The notes under the pieces were generated by a model. It ran no database searches and had not been told where the DNA came from. It was given only the letters and a program-made list of their open reading frames with translations. Source: Solwaraspora sp. WMMD791 (GTDB lineage Bacteria > Actinomycetota > Actinomycetes > Mycobacteriales > Micromonosporaceae). From it: DNA of 64,000 nucleotides. The stretch lies in the NCBI RefSeq assembly GCF_029581195.1, contig NZ_CP120737.1:3015001-3079000 (forward strand), in the 5' to 3' direction. The first letter of the stretch is position 1. Each line of letters begins with the position of its first letter. Shown here piece by piece: positions 16,303-25,128 of this stretch. A program made the position numbers and the translations under genes.

Positions 16303-18927
16303 TCAGTGTGTCTGCATGAAGTACACCGGGTCCTTCGGGCCGAGACTCGGCACGAAGCCGAGGCCGCCGCTCTGCCCGTCGACGATCACGATCCTACCGG
16401 CGCTGTCCTTGACCACGTTCATCACGTGCCCGCTGCCGCTCGCGGGTCCGACGAAGAGAATCCCCCGAGATCCGCTCGGCAGGTTGTCGACGTGGGCGAG
16501 CATGTGCTCAATCGAATGCTGCTGCTGAAAGCCCGGCATGTGTGGGTAGTTGGCCTCGATGTCGGACAGCGGCCGGACGGTGGGAATCTTCGGCACCGGG
16601 GTGACCACCGCGCCGCCGGTGTCGAAGGCCTTGTCCACACTCTGTACGCAGAGTGTGCAGTTGACGTCGGTGGGCTTGAAGTTGGGGTTCACCTGATCGA
16701 TCCACCCGAAGTTCCGTTGGACATAGGTGTTCAGGTCGGCGGCGTTGCCACTGTTCGAGAAGATCAGATCGACGGTCTTGTGGGTGGGCAGGTTGACGGT
16801 CATCGAGGAGGCGTTGGCCAACTGGTTGTCCAGGGCAGCGACCTGCTGGTCGAAGCTGTTGTTCACCTGCTGGGTGACCTGCATGATCTCCGCTGACTCG
16901 GCGGCCTGCACGCTCTGCTGCAAGTTGGACAGCTCGTTGACCCGGGCGGCGTCGAGCTGATTCGTGACGACGTTGATCTCGGCGACCCGGTCCGCTTCCA
17001 CTCGCGTGATCAGGTCCGTCTCGGCCCTGGTGAACTCGTTGTTGAGCCGTAGTTCCTCGGCGTGCTGCTGCTGCACCAGGTTGGGCCGTTCGACGTTGTG
17101 GTAGTTGTCGATGAACTCCTGCCGCTGGGTGATCATCTGCTGGTAGCCGTTGTCCAGCTCGATCTTCTTGAGGTCTACCTCCTGGTTGTAGCGGGCCGTC
17201 GCGGTCGCGTCGTCCAGCCGGCCCGCGTTGACCTCCTGCTGGTAGAACGCGAAGCGGTCGTTGCTGAAGCGCTGCAACTCCCCGGGTGCTGCGGCGGCGT
17301 ACTGGTTGATGTTGTGCTGCGCGTTGTTGGCCATGGTCAACCCGTTCTGATCCGCCTGGGCCAAGGGCTGACGGACGGCGGCCAGATCCTGGTTGAGTTT
17401 GTCGGTCAGCGCGGTCCGCTCCACGGTCAGCCGGTTGGCGGCGTCCGCGTCGATCCGGGCGGTCTCGACCTTGATCTTCTGGGCGTGGTCCGCGTCGATC
17501 TTCGCGATGCCGGTCTGCAGCTGGTTCGCGTACTTGAACCGCACCTGGGCGATGTCGGCGGACAGTTGCTGGTGACGGGCCACGTCGAGGTCGGTGAACC
17601 GGTCCGCGAAGCTCTTCGGAGCACCAGCGGTGCTGGCAGCGGGCGCAGGCGCGCCAGCCGTGGGGGCACCGTTCGAAGCCCCGGACCTCGGAACCGACCG
17701 GGGCGGCGGGATGATCGGCGGGGCGAGGATCGGGCCGTCGGCGGCCAGCCTCGGCCCGGGCGTCGGCATCAGCTCACCGAGGCGGGCCAGCCCTTGCCGG
17801 ACCGCGTCGTCGACGGCGACCGCGCCGGACTTGATCGTGCCGATGACGGTGGCCGCCCCGTGGCCGATCTGCTTGGAGATCGTGACCGCGCCGGCTCCGG
17901 CGGTCTTGACCAGGGTGACCATGCCGTGGAGCAGGTTCTTCATCCCGGTGAGCGTCGCCTTGGCGATCTCCTTGACCCCGCCGGCCTTGTAGAGGGCAGT
18001 GAGTTTGGAGATGCTGGTCAGGCCCTTCACCCCCGGGATGACCCCGAGGATGCCGAAGACCAGATCCAGCACGGATCCGTTCCCCTGGGTGAAGTCGATT
18101 ATCGCCTTGACCAGCAGAATCGCGCCGGCCGCCAAGGCGACCCAGGCCAGCGGCCCACCGATGATCATTGCGATCACGCCGGCCACCAGCGCCACCCACT
18201 TGGCGATCTCGCAGATGACGTCCCAGAGCTTCTTGAACGCGTCGCGCAGCTTCTCCCAGAACGAGCGCGGCTGGATCCCCACGTCGGACGCTTCGTGGAT
18301 CTCCCGTTGACACTGCCGGGCTGCGCCGTCGCGCAGCTGACGGGCCTGCTCGGCCAGGGACTTGGCCAGGTCGAGTTCCTGCTGGGCGGCGTTGGCCTGA
18401 CCGCGTACGGCGGCGAGCCGCTGCTGCGCCGCCTCGGCGTCGCGCACCGCCTGCCGGACCTGGTCCGGGTCGGGCGCCTCCGGGGCCTCGCTCTCCCGCC
18501 GCAACCGGTCCGCGACGCCGGTGGCGGCGGTGAACCCGGACTCGGCGGTGGCGAGCTGCCCACTGAGGGAATCGACCCGGTCGCGGGCCTGCCGGCCGTC
18601 GGCCAGCGCCCGGTCCGCCATCGCCTGGGCCCGCTCCAGCTCCGGCGCGTAGGCGTCGAGCGCGTCGCCGACCATGAGATGCGACTGGTAGAGCTTGTGC
18701 ACCTGGCCGGGGAACTCGCCGAACTGCTCACGGAACGCGTCGCCCGACAGACCCACCCAGGTGAGCACCGCCCCGTCACCCTGCAGCGACTCGACGGCCC
18801 GCTTCGCCCGGTAGGCCGTCTCGGCGAAGTCGTGGAACCGTGTGGCGAGCATCCGCAACCGGGCGGGATCGCCAGGGGTAGGGTCGCCGTCGAGGTCCAG
18901 CACCCACCAGTCCGTGGGTCTCGCCAT
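16303..18927 (-). CDS. T7SS polymorphic toxin with papain-like deamidase tip
   Basis: The 874-residue protein starts at ATG 18927. The first 110 residues are a WXG/LXG-like helical export module with a VGLSGDAFREQF motif. A helical linker and a membrane hairpin (about 243-277) follow, then a Pro/Ala-rich spacer (about 420-470) and a long coiled coil (about 475-735) rich in Q, N, D and A. The C-terminal 120 residues form a papain-fold toxin: Cys757 in DVNCTLC, His834 in SGHVMNVV, Asp850/Gln852 in IVDGQSG. This arrangement matches the glutamine-deamidase toxins. Its cognate immunity gene is immediately downstream, and the WXG100 and EccC genes are on the other side. The substrate, presumably a Gln side chain in a rival's protein, is unknown. 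Confidence 0.85.
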   Translation of the reverse strand: MARPTDWWVLDLDGDPTPGDPARLRMLATRFHDFAETAYRAKRAVESLQGDGAVLTWVGLSGDAFREQFGEFPGQVHKLYQSHLMVGDALDAYAPELERAQAMADRALADGRQARDRVDSLSGQLATAESGFTAATGVADRLRRESEAPEAPDPDQVRQAVRDAEAAQQRLAAVRGQANAAQQELDLAKSLAEQARQLRDGAARQCQREIHEASDVGIQPRSFWEKLRDAFKKLWDVICEIAKWVALVAGVIAMIIGGPLAWVALAAGAILLVKAIIDFTQGNGSVLDLVFGILGVIPGVKGLTSISKLTALYKAGGVKEIAKATLTGMKNLLHGMVTLVKTAGAGAVTISKQIGHGAATVIGTIKSGAVAVDDAVRQGLARLGELMPTPGPRLAADGPILAPPIIPPPRSVPRSGASNGAPTAGAPAPAASTAGAPKSFADRFTDLDVARHQQLSADIAQVRFKYANQLQTGIAKIDADHAQKIKVETARIDADAANRLTVERTALTDKLNQDLAAVRQPLAQADQNGLTMANNAQHNINQYAAAAPGELQRFSNDRFAFYQQEVNAGRLDDATATARYNQEVDLKKIELDNGYQQMITQRQEFIDNYHNVERPNLVQQQHAEELRLNNEFTRAETDLITRVEADRVAEINVVTNQLDAARVNELSNLQQSVQAAESAEIMQVTQQVNNSFDQQVAALDNQLANASSMTVNLPTHKTVDLIFSNSGNAADLNTYVQRNFGWIDQVNPNFKPTDVNCTLCVQSVDKAFDTGGAVVTPVPKIPTVRPLSDIEANYPHMPGFQQQHSIEHMLAHVDNLPSGSRGILFVGPASGSGHVMNVVKDSAGRIVIVDGQSGGLGFVPSLGPKDPVYFMQTH

Positions 18928-19198
18928 GTCGCCTCCCCGGGCACCGTCGACGTCCAGTGTCGCGTGTGTCGGCTCCAGACGACCACCTGAGACCGCACAT
19001 TGACGACGATTGGGTCCGGACGGTACACGACGACAGGCCTGCGACCGGGAGACTACCCGGCAGGCGTGGCCGACCGGCGGCACCGGGGCCTTGGCCGACG
19101 GCGGTGCAACAGCGGTACCCTGGCCTCGTCAATCCTCCGGACGTACCCGTGCGGACGCACCTGGAGGGACGCACCCGACGGTCGGAACGGAGGCCCGC

Positions 19199-19495
19199 GT
19201 GAGTGCCGACCGGCTCACCGTCGACCTGCAGGGGTTGGACGAGTTCGCCACGAACCTGGAGACCATCCGGGCCGGCATGGACAGTGCCCGCTCCTGGATG
19301 CGCGAGTTCGAAGGTGAGCTGGGTGGACCGGATGTCGACGGAGCCCTGGCGCACTTCGAGTCGCACTGGCGCGACGGCCGGGGCCGGGTGGACAAGAACT
19401 GTGAGCGGCTGATCAAAGCAACCCGGCAGGCAGTCGAGAACCTGCGCGGGGTCGACGACGACCTGGCGCGCGAGCTACGGGAGAGCACAGGCTGA
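19199..19495 (+). CDS. WXG100-like (ESAT-6-type) protein
   Basis: The GTG at 19199 has GGAGG directly upstream. The 98-residue protein is a pair of helices joined by a short turn (ELGGPDVDGALAHFESHWRDG), the size and shape of WXG100 proteins, although the Trp-X-Gly triplet is replaced. A partner heterodimer with the second WXG100 of this locus is likely. It is divergent from the toxin gene, and its stop overlaps the next start (TGATG), so it heads a small operon. Confidence 0.75.
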   Translation: MSADRLTVDLQGLDEFATNLETIRAGMDSARSWMREFEGELGGPDVDGALAHFESHWRDGRGRVDKNCERLIKATRQAVENLRGVDDDLARELRESTG

Positions 19496-20145
19496 TGACC
19501 GGAGTCCGCACCGACGAGGCCACCGCGCCGGCCACCCCGACCGGGTTCGCGATCACCGTGCCAGCCAACTGGTACGAGCTGGAGCTGCATCCCGACGTCC
19601 GCAACAACGCCATCAACGACCTGGTCACCAACCGGCTGCGCGAGGTGCCGGAGCTCTTCGCGCACCGCGCCGCGCTGTCCCGCGCGCTGCGCGAGGCGGC
19701 CCGTGCGGCGTACGACGGCGGTGCCCGGTTCTGCGCCACCATGGTGGAAGGACTCGGCGGGGCGGTGTTGACGGCGACCGTCACCGTCTCGATCGTGACG
19801 GTGCCCGACGAGCAGGCCGGCGCCGAGGCGGTCGCCGCCCACCTGACCGGCATCCCCCGCCGGGGCGGCGACGGCATCTGGCGTGACGTGGAGCAGGCGC
19901 GGCTGCCCGGCCTCGGTCGGGTCCCCCGGACCCGGGGGGTGGAGGACATCACCGCGCCCGAGGGCGCCGGCTGGGTCCGGTCGATCGTCATGCAGACCTT
20001 CGTACCGTTCCCGGGGCCCTCCCCCGAACAGGTCGCCCTGATCACCGGCACCTCCCCGGTGCTGGCGTTGGAGGCCGAACTGTTCGACCTCTTCGACGCC
20101 GTCACCGGCACGTTCCAGTTCACCGGCCGACCGGCCGTCTCCTAG
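19495..20145 (+). CDS. T7SS-locus protein of unknown function
   Basis: The ATG at 19495 overlaps the stop of the WXG100-like gene, so it is translationally coupled. The 216-residue product has no signal peptide or membrane helix. A mixed alpha/beta pattern includes PANWYELELHPDVRNNAIND and a strand-rich centre (AVLTATVTVSIVTVP). Similar-sized cytosolic proteins in actinobacterial ESX-like loci act as chaperones or are uncharacterised. The placement between two WXG100 genes suggests a chaperone or adaptor role (inference). I do not recognise the family. Confidence 0.6.
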   Translation: MTGVRTDEATAPATPTGFAITVPANWYELELHPDVRNNAINDLVTNRLREVPELFAHRAALSRALREAARAAYDGGARFCATMVEGLGGAVLTATVTVSIVTVPDEQAGAEAVAAHLTGIPRRGGDGIWRDVEQARLPGLGRVPRTRGVEDITAPEGAGWVRSIVMQTFVPFPGPSPEQVALITGTSPVLALEAELFDLFDAVTGTFQFTGRPAVS

Positions 20146-20200
20146 GTGCCACCGGTGGAGCCCGAGGTGGGCCACCGGCGACAGACAGAAGGGATCCGAC

Positions 20201-20497
20201 ATGGCGAACGTCAACGTCACGTATCAGGAGATGCGCGACGCGGCCAACCGGCTCACCCGCGGCAAGGAAGAGATCATGAGCAAGCTCGTCGAGCTGCGCA
20301 GCATGGTCAACAACCTGGTCAACGGCGGGTACGTGACCGACTCCTCCAGCAAGCAGTTCGACGAGTCGTACACCGAGTTCAACGAGGGCGCGACCAAGAT
20401 GGCCGAAGGGCTGGAGGGGATGGGCAAGTACCTCACCGCCGCCGCCGACACCTTCCAGCAGGCCGACGAGGAGCTGGCCAAGGCGCTGCGCAAGTAG
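20201..20497 (+). CDS. WXG100 family protein
   Basis: The 98-residue product is a typical helical hairpin: MANVNVTYQEMRDAANRLTR, the turn VNGGYVTDSSSKQF in place of WXG, and a second helix ending AADTFQQADEELAKALRK. The tail carries the YxxxD/E-like export signal (FQQADEE). It is preceded by AAGGGATCCGAC, a good ribosome site. It is the likely small secreted substrate or structural partner of the EccC ATPase encoded convergently next door. Confidence 0.85.
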   Translation: MANVNVTYQEMRDAANRLTRGKEEIMSKLVELRSMVNNLVNGGYVTDSSSKQFDESYTEFNEGATKMAEGLEGMGKYLTAAADTFQQADEELAKALRK

Positions 20498-20503
20498 GAC
20501 CGA

Positions 20504-20556
20504 GGTCGGCTGTCCTGCCCGCCCGCCGTCGGGCGGTGCGGGCAGGACAGCCGACC
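20504..20556. terminator. strong hairpin between convergent T7SS genes
   Basis: GGTCGGCTGTCCTGCCCG pairs perfectly with CGGGCAGGACAGCCGACC (18 bp). The 17-base centre can extend the stem with CCCGCC/GGGCGG. It sits in the 87-bp gap between convergent stops, so it most likely ends transcription from both sides. Confidence 0.75.
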
Positions 20557-20584
20557 GGTCACCGCGACGTCGACACCTGAGGGG

Positions 20585-23500
20585 TCACTGCGGTACCTGG
20601 ACCAGGATCGGCTCGCCGTCGCCCAGATGCAGCAGCGCCCGCCCGGGTCGCACCGGCTGCCCGACCGCGGTCCGTGGCAGCTTCAGCCCGACCAGATCAC
20701 CATCGGTACGGTTCTGCGGTGAGAGCAGGGCGCCACGACGGCTGCGCCGGGCGTCCACCAGCCAGCCGCTGAACCCGGCGCCGAGATCCTCCGGGTCGCC
20801 CGCGTAGATCAGGCCCAGATGGCGGCTCTCTCCGTTGCGGATCAGGTCCCGCAGCTCCCCGGAGGCACCGCAGTCGCGCAACGTCGCCGCGTCGTCGACC
20901 ACCACCAGTCCCCGACCGCCGAGCCCGGCCAGCGCACCGGTGAACTCCTGCTCGCTGACGTCGCTGCCGGTGAGCACGGCGACCACGCCCGGGGTGCCGG
21001 CGAGCTCGCGCACCGGTGAGGTCCGGGGCGCCAGCGCGATCACCTGCTGGCCGCCGTCGATGGCGGAGCGGGCCATCGTCATCAGCATGGTGCTACGCCC
21101 GGACCGGGCCGGCCCGCCGATCCCGAACGCGGGTACGCCCGTCGCCAGGTCCGGGCCGTACGCGGTCAACTGGTCCCCGCCGACGCCGGCGAGCAGCCAG
21201 CCGGCACCGGTACCGGCGCGTGGCAGGGTCACCGCCCGGGCGTACTCGATCTGGCCCGGCAGCTCGCCGAGCCGGAACGGCCGCAGCGACGCCGGGACGT
21301 CTGCGTCCCGTTCGGAGCTGTGACGGGCGATCTCGGCCAGCGCCGCCGCCTGCGCCGCACCGCTGGGGTCCGGGGCGAGCAGCGCCACCTGAGTCTCGAT
21401 CCCGGTCTCCGCCCGAAACGCCCGGCCGGGCGGGATCTCCTCCGGCAGGTTGCGCGGATGCAGCCCGATCAACCCCAGGTCGGCCCGGTCAGCCAGCCGG
21501 AACGACAGCTTCTCCTCGGTCAACGTGGCGATCCGTCCGGTCAGCACGGACCGGTCCCCGGTGATCACCAGGTGCACGCCGACGCTGGCCCCCTCGCGCA
21601 GAAACCCGAAGATCTCGTCGGTGAGGGTGCCGGCGTCCAACTCACCAAGGGTGGTCAGGAAACCCTCCCAGCGGTCGATCAGCAGCACCAGATGGGCGAG
21701 CCGGTCGGCGGCCGGTACGGCGGCCCGCTGCTCGGAGATGTCGGCGTACCCGCCTGCGGACAGAACCGACTGCCGGCGGCGGATCTCCTCGGCGATCCGG
21801 CGGATCATCCGGACCGCCCGCTCCACCTCGGTACGGACCACCACCCCGCCGCAGTGCGGCAACGCCGCCAGCGGCAGCAGCGCCCCGTTGCCGCAGTCCA
21901 GACCGTACAGGTGCAGGTCGGCGCAGCTGTGGGTGCTGGCCAGCGAGCCGGCGATGGTGCGCAGCAGCTGGGATCGGCCGGTCCGGGGGGCACCGGCGGC
22001 GAGCAGATGTCCGAAGTGGGCCAACTCGACCGCCGCAGCCTGTCGGCGCTGCTGGGCCGGGTGGTCCTCCACCCCGTACGGGGCAGGCGCCGGCCGGCCG
22101 GCGGCACCCGGCGGCGGGTCCAGCTCGGCCAGTTGGATCGAGGTGGGCAGCGCCGGCAGCCACGGACTGTGCTGCGGCGGCACGCCGGCCGTGACGGCCG
22201 CCTGCCGCAGCGCCTCGACCAGTACCTGCAGGTCGGTGATCTCGTCCTGGCCCTCGGCACGGGCGACCGGTGCCGTCTCGATCGGCCGGTCCAGGTCGCC
22301 CCAGCGCAGGACGCGCAGCTCGGGCGGGGGTGGGCCGGCGCCCTCGGCTGCACCGGGTCGGCGACCACCGACCCGGGCGGCCTGGAACGGCACCAGCGAC
22401 GAGTGGCCCAGTCGGACGTACGCCCGGCCGGGGGTGCTCTTGGCGATCCGGGCGGCGTCGGGGGCGTTGAGCACGTCCTGGCTCTCCCCGGCGTCGGTGA
22501 CCCGCAGCGCGATCCGCAGGTTGGTGTTCGCCCGGATCTCCGGGGAGACCACCCCGCTGGGTCGTTGGGTGGCCAGCAGCAGGTGGATACCGAGGGAACG
22601 GCCACGCTGCGCGATGTTGACCAGCCCGGTGACGAAGTCCGGCAACTCCCGGGCCATCGAGGCGAACTCGTCGATGACGATCAGCAGGCGCGGCAGCGGT
22701 GTGCCGTCCGGTCGCCGGTCGGCCGCCCGGGTGTAGTCCTCGATGTCCTTCGCGCCGGCGTCGGCCAGCAGGTGCTCGCGGCGGCGCAGCTCCGCCGAGA
22801 GTGACTCCAGGGCCCGACGGACCAGATGTTCGTCGAGGTCGGTGACCATGCCGACGGTGTGTGGCAACCGTACGCAGTCGCCGAAGGCGCTTCCCCCTTT
22901 GTAGTCGACCAGGACGAAGGTCATCGCGTCCGGCCGGTTCGCCACGGCGAGGGCGGCGACGACGGTCTGCAACAGCTCCGACTTGCCGGCACCGGTCGTC
23001 CCAGCGATCAGACCGTGTGGCCCGTCGCGACGCAGGTCGATCTCGAACGGACCGTCGAAGGACTCGCCGACCACGGCGGCGGTGCTGCGTGGCCGCACAC
23101 TCCACCGGGCGGCGATCGCACCCGCGTCCGGCGGGTCCAGACCGAGCACCTCCAACAACCGACTGTGCGAGGGCAACGCCGCGTCGTCCTCGTCGTCGCT
23201 GACATCGCGGATCGGTGCCAGGTGACGGGCCAGCCAACCGCACCAGGCGGCGGAGAGCAGCTCCGGACGTACCCCGGCCAGGCTGTCGGCACCGGAGCGG
23301 GAGACCCGCAGGCCCTCGGCCTCGACGACGGCCACCGCCTGACACTCCGCCGGCAGCAGCCGCTCGTCGGCGTCGAGGCAGAGGGCGTAGACGCCGACCT
23401 CGGGACCGGAACGCAGCAGCTGCACCACGCCCGGCAGCGACCGTAGCCGGCGGGAACCGTCGAGCACCACCAGCACGTCCGGCTCCCGGAATCCTGCGGC

Positions 23501-24958
23501 ACCGGTCTCGTTGCGCACGGTGCGCCGCTGCTCGATGAGTTCGAGCAGGCCGGCGACCCGCCGGCCCACCGAGTCGGCGTCGATCCCGACGGCGACGGCC
23601 GGTCCGCCCACCCCCGCTGGTCGGGCGTGCGGCAGCCAGCGGATCCAGTCCCAGCTCGGCCCGCCCTGCGGGTCGGTGAGGACGGTGATCTGCACGTCGA
23701 GCGGGCTGTGCAGGACGGCGGTCTGGATGACGGCCCAGCGACCGAGCGCCCGCGCGGTGTCCCCCGGGCCGGCGTAGCCGACCACGCCATGCTCGCGCAA
23801 CGGAAGCGCGACCGGCGCGTCGGCGACGGTCCAGTGCACCGTACGCCGGTGTTCGTCCTGCTCCGGATCGTCGAGCGCCACCTCGGCGGGCAGGTCGGCG
23901 ATGCCGACCCGCAGCAGCAGGTGGTCCTCGTCCCGGCGGCGCCGTTCCCACAGCCGCCGACGGGGACCGGTGGCGGTGACCGCGATCAGCGCCGGATCGG
24001 GGCAGCCGGTCCGCCGTTCGATCCGCTCCAGGGCGAAGGCCTCCTGCGCGTCCCGTTCGATCCGCTCCTTCCGTTCGCGGTACTCCCGCAGCTGCTCGGC
24101 ATGCGACCGGCGGCCCTGCCGACGGGACATGACATGGTTCGCGATGATGGACAGCGGGCTGAGCAGGGCGAGCAGCAGCAGGGTCCGGCTGCCGGTGAGC
24201 AGCATCAGGACCACGGCGGCGACCAGTGGCAGCAGGGCGAGCAGCCAGGGCAGCGGGGACCGGGGCGGCTCCTTGGGCAACGCCGGGAGCCGGAACCGGG
24301 TCTGCCGCCGGGGCGGCCGGATCCTCGGCGGACGGTTGTAGTCCAGCCCGATGCCGTCGGTGGACGGGACCAGCGCCGCATCGGGCCGGGTGTACTCGGC
24401 CAGCTCCAGCAGCGACTCGCCGACCGCGAGCTGCTGGCCGGGCCGCCACTCGGTTCGCTCGGTGACCGGTTCCCCGTCGAGACTCAACGGGGTGTCGCCG
24501 GCCGGGTCGAGCCAGCACCGGCCGCGGATGTCGACGCCGAGGTTCGCCGCGACCGGGGCCAGGTTCCGGTCCGGTACGGTGACCCAGCAGCCGGGGTCGC
24601 TGCCGAGTTCCCCACCGCCGACCCCGATGCGGAAGAAGCCGCCGACTCCCGGGCCGGCGACCATCCGGATCTCCAGCAGGCCGGCGCGCTCCGCTGGCGG
24701 GCTGCCGGCCGGCGTGTCCAGGCTGACCACGGCCCCGTCGCGCAGGCCGGACTCGACCAGCGTCGCGGTCGGATCGAGCAGCGTGCCGTCCACGTAGAGT
24801 GGTGGTGGTCCGGCCGGCCCGCCGCTGCGGTCCCGGGCGTCACGCAGCAGGGTCTGCGCCGCCTGCCCGATCTGGGCCACCCGGGTCTGGCCGTCGGCGG
24901 TCAGCACGGCGTCGACCGTGTCCCCGTACGGGTCGACGATGGTCAGGAACAAGCGCAC
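20585..24958 (-). CDS. type VII secretion FtsK/SpoIIIE ATPase, EccC-like
   Basis: The GTG at 24958 has GGAGG 6 bases upstream and gives 1457 residues. The N-terminus has a ubiquitin-like/YukD strand pattern (RLFLTIVDPYGDTVDAVL). An FHA-like region with SGLRDGAVVSLD follows, then a hydrophobic membrane stretch (PWLLALLPLVAAVVLML) and three ATPase domains. The first has an intact Walker A, GTTGAGKSELL, and Walker B LLIVIDEFASM. The second (GAPRTGRSQLL) and third (GPARSGRSTML) have Arg in place of the Walker Lys, as expected for regulatory, substrate-binding domains of EccC. It powers export across the membrane. It is convergent with the WXG100 gene and divergent from the LysM-like gene. Confidence 0.92.
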   Translation of the reverse strand: MRLFLTIVDPYGDTVDAVLTADGQTRVAQIGQAAQTLLRDARDRSGGPAGPPPLYVDGTLLDPTATLVESGLRDGAVVSLDTPAGSPPAERAGLLEIRMVAGPGVGGFFRIGVGGGELGSDPGCWVTVPDRNLAPVAANLGVDIRGRCWLDPAGDTPLSLDGEPVTERTEWRPGQQLAVGESLLELAEYTRPDAALVPSTDGIGLDYNRPPRIRPPRRQTRFRLPALPKEPPRSPLPWLLALLPLVAAVVLMLLTGSRTLLLLALLSPLSIIANHVMSRRQGRRSHAEQLREYRERKERIERDAQEAFALERIERRTGCPDPALIAVTATGPRRRLWERRRRDEDHLLLRVGIADLPAEVALDDPEQDEHRRTVHWTVADAPVALPLREHGVVGYAGPGDTARALGRWAVIQTAVLHSPLDVQITVLTDPQGGPSWDWIRWLPHARPAGVGGPAVAVGIDADSVGRRVAGLLELIEQRRTVRNETGAAGFREPDVLVVLDGSRRLRSLPGVVQLLRSGPEVGVYALCLDADERLLPAECQAVAVVEAEGLRVSRSGADSLAGVRPELLSAAWCGWLARHLAPIRDVSDDEDDAALPSHSRLLEVLGLDPPDAGAIAARWSVRPRSTAAVVGESFDGPFEIDLRRDGPHGLIAGTTGAGKSELLQTVVAALAVANRPDAMTFVLVDYKGGSAFGDCVRLPHTVGMVTDLDEHLVRRALESLSAELRRREHLLADAGAKDIEDYTRAADRRPDGTPLPRLLIVIDEFASMARELPDFVTGLVNIAQRGRSLGIHLLLATQRPSGVVSPEIRANTNLRIALRVTDAGESQDVLNAPDAARIAKSTPGRAYVRLGHSSLVPFQAARVGGRRPGAAEGAGPPPPELRVLRWGDLDRPIETAPVARAEGQDEITDLQVLVEALRQAAVTAGVPPQHSPWLPALPTSIQLAELDPPPGAAGRPAPAPYGVEDHPAQQRRQAAAVELAHFGHLLAAGAPRTGRSQLLRTIAGSLASTHSCADLHLYGLDCGNGALLPLAALPHCGGVVVRTEVERAVRMIRRIAEEIRRRQSVLSAGGYADISEQRAAVPAADRLAHLVLLIDRWEGFLTTLGELDAGTLTDEIFGFLREGASVGVHLVITGDRSVLTGRIATLTEEKLSFRLADRADLGLIGLHPRNLPEEIPPGRAFRAETGIETQVALLAPDPSGAAQAAALAEIARHSSERDADVPASLRPFRLGELPGQIEYARAVTLPRAGTGAGWLLAGVGGDQLTAYGPDLATGVPAFGIGGPARSGRSTMLMTMARSAIDGGQQVIALAPRTSPVRELAGTPGVVAVLTGSDVSEQEFTGALAGLGGRGLVVVDDAATLRDCGASGELRDLIRNGESRHLGLIYAGDPEDLGAGFSGWLVDARRSRRGALLSPQNRTDGDLVGLKLPRTAVGQPVRPGRALLHLGDGEPILVQVPQ

Positions 24959-24980
24959 GGGGTCCTCCGGCCGCCGATGA

Positions 24981-25006
24981 CCGACTCCGGCGGGGACCGG
25001 AGTCGG
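24981..25006. promoter_or_regulatory. hairpin/dyad in divergent T7SS promoter region
   Basis: CCGACTCCGG and CCGGAGTCGG (10 bp, perfect) flank six bases, 22 bp upstream of the EccC start in the 170-bp gap shared with the LysM-like gene. It may be an operator or an RNA hairpin in the eccC leader. Confidence 0.45.
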
Positions 25007-25128
25007 GGGTGTACCACAGCTGGTCAGCGCCGGCATCGATAATGGTTCGATCGCGGACCAACCGTAGCGCAGCGGCCCGTCCCCGCCGCGTCCCGCATCC
25101 GACGACCAGTCACAGGGAAGACCTCACG

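Noticed and set aside
17062-18990. Plus-strand open frame of about 640 codons opposite the toxin gene.
   Set aside because: The toxin frame has a clear export module, coiled coil and toxin tip, while the opposite frame has none.
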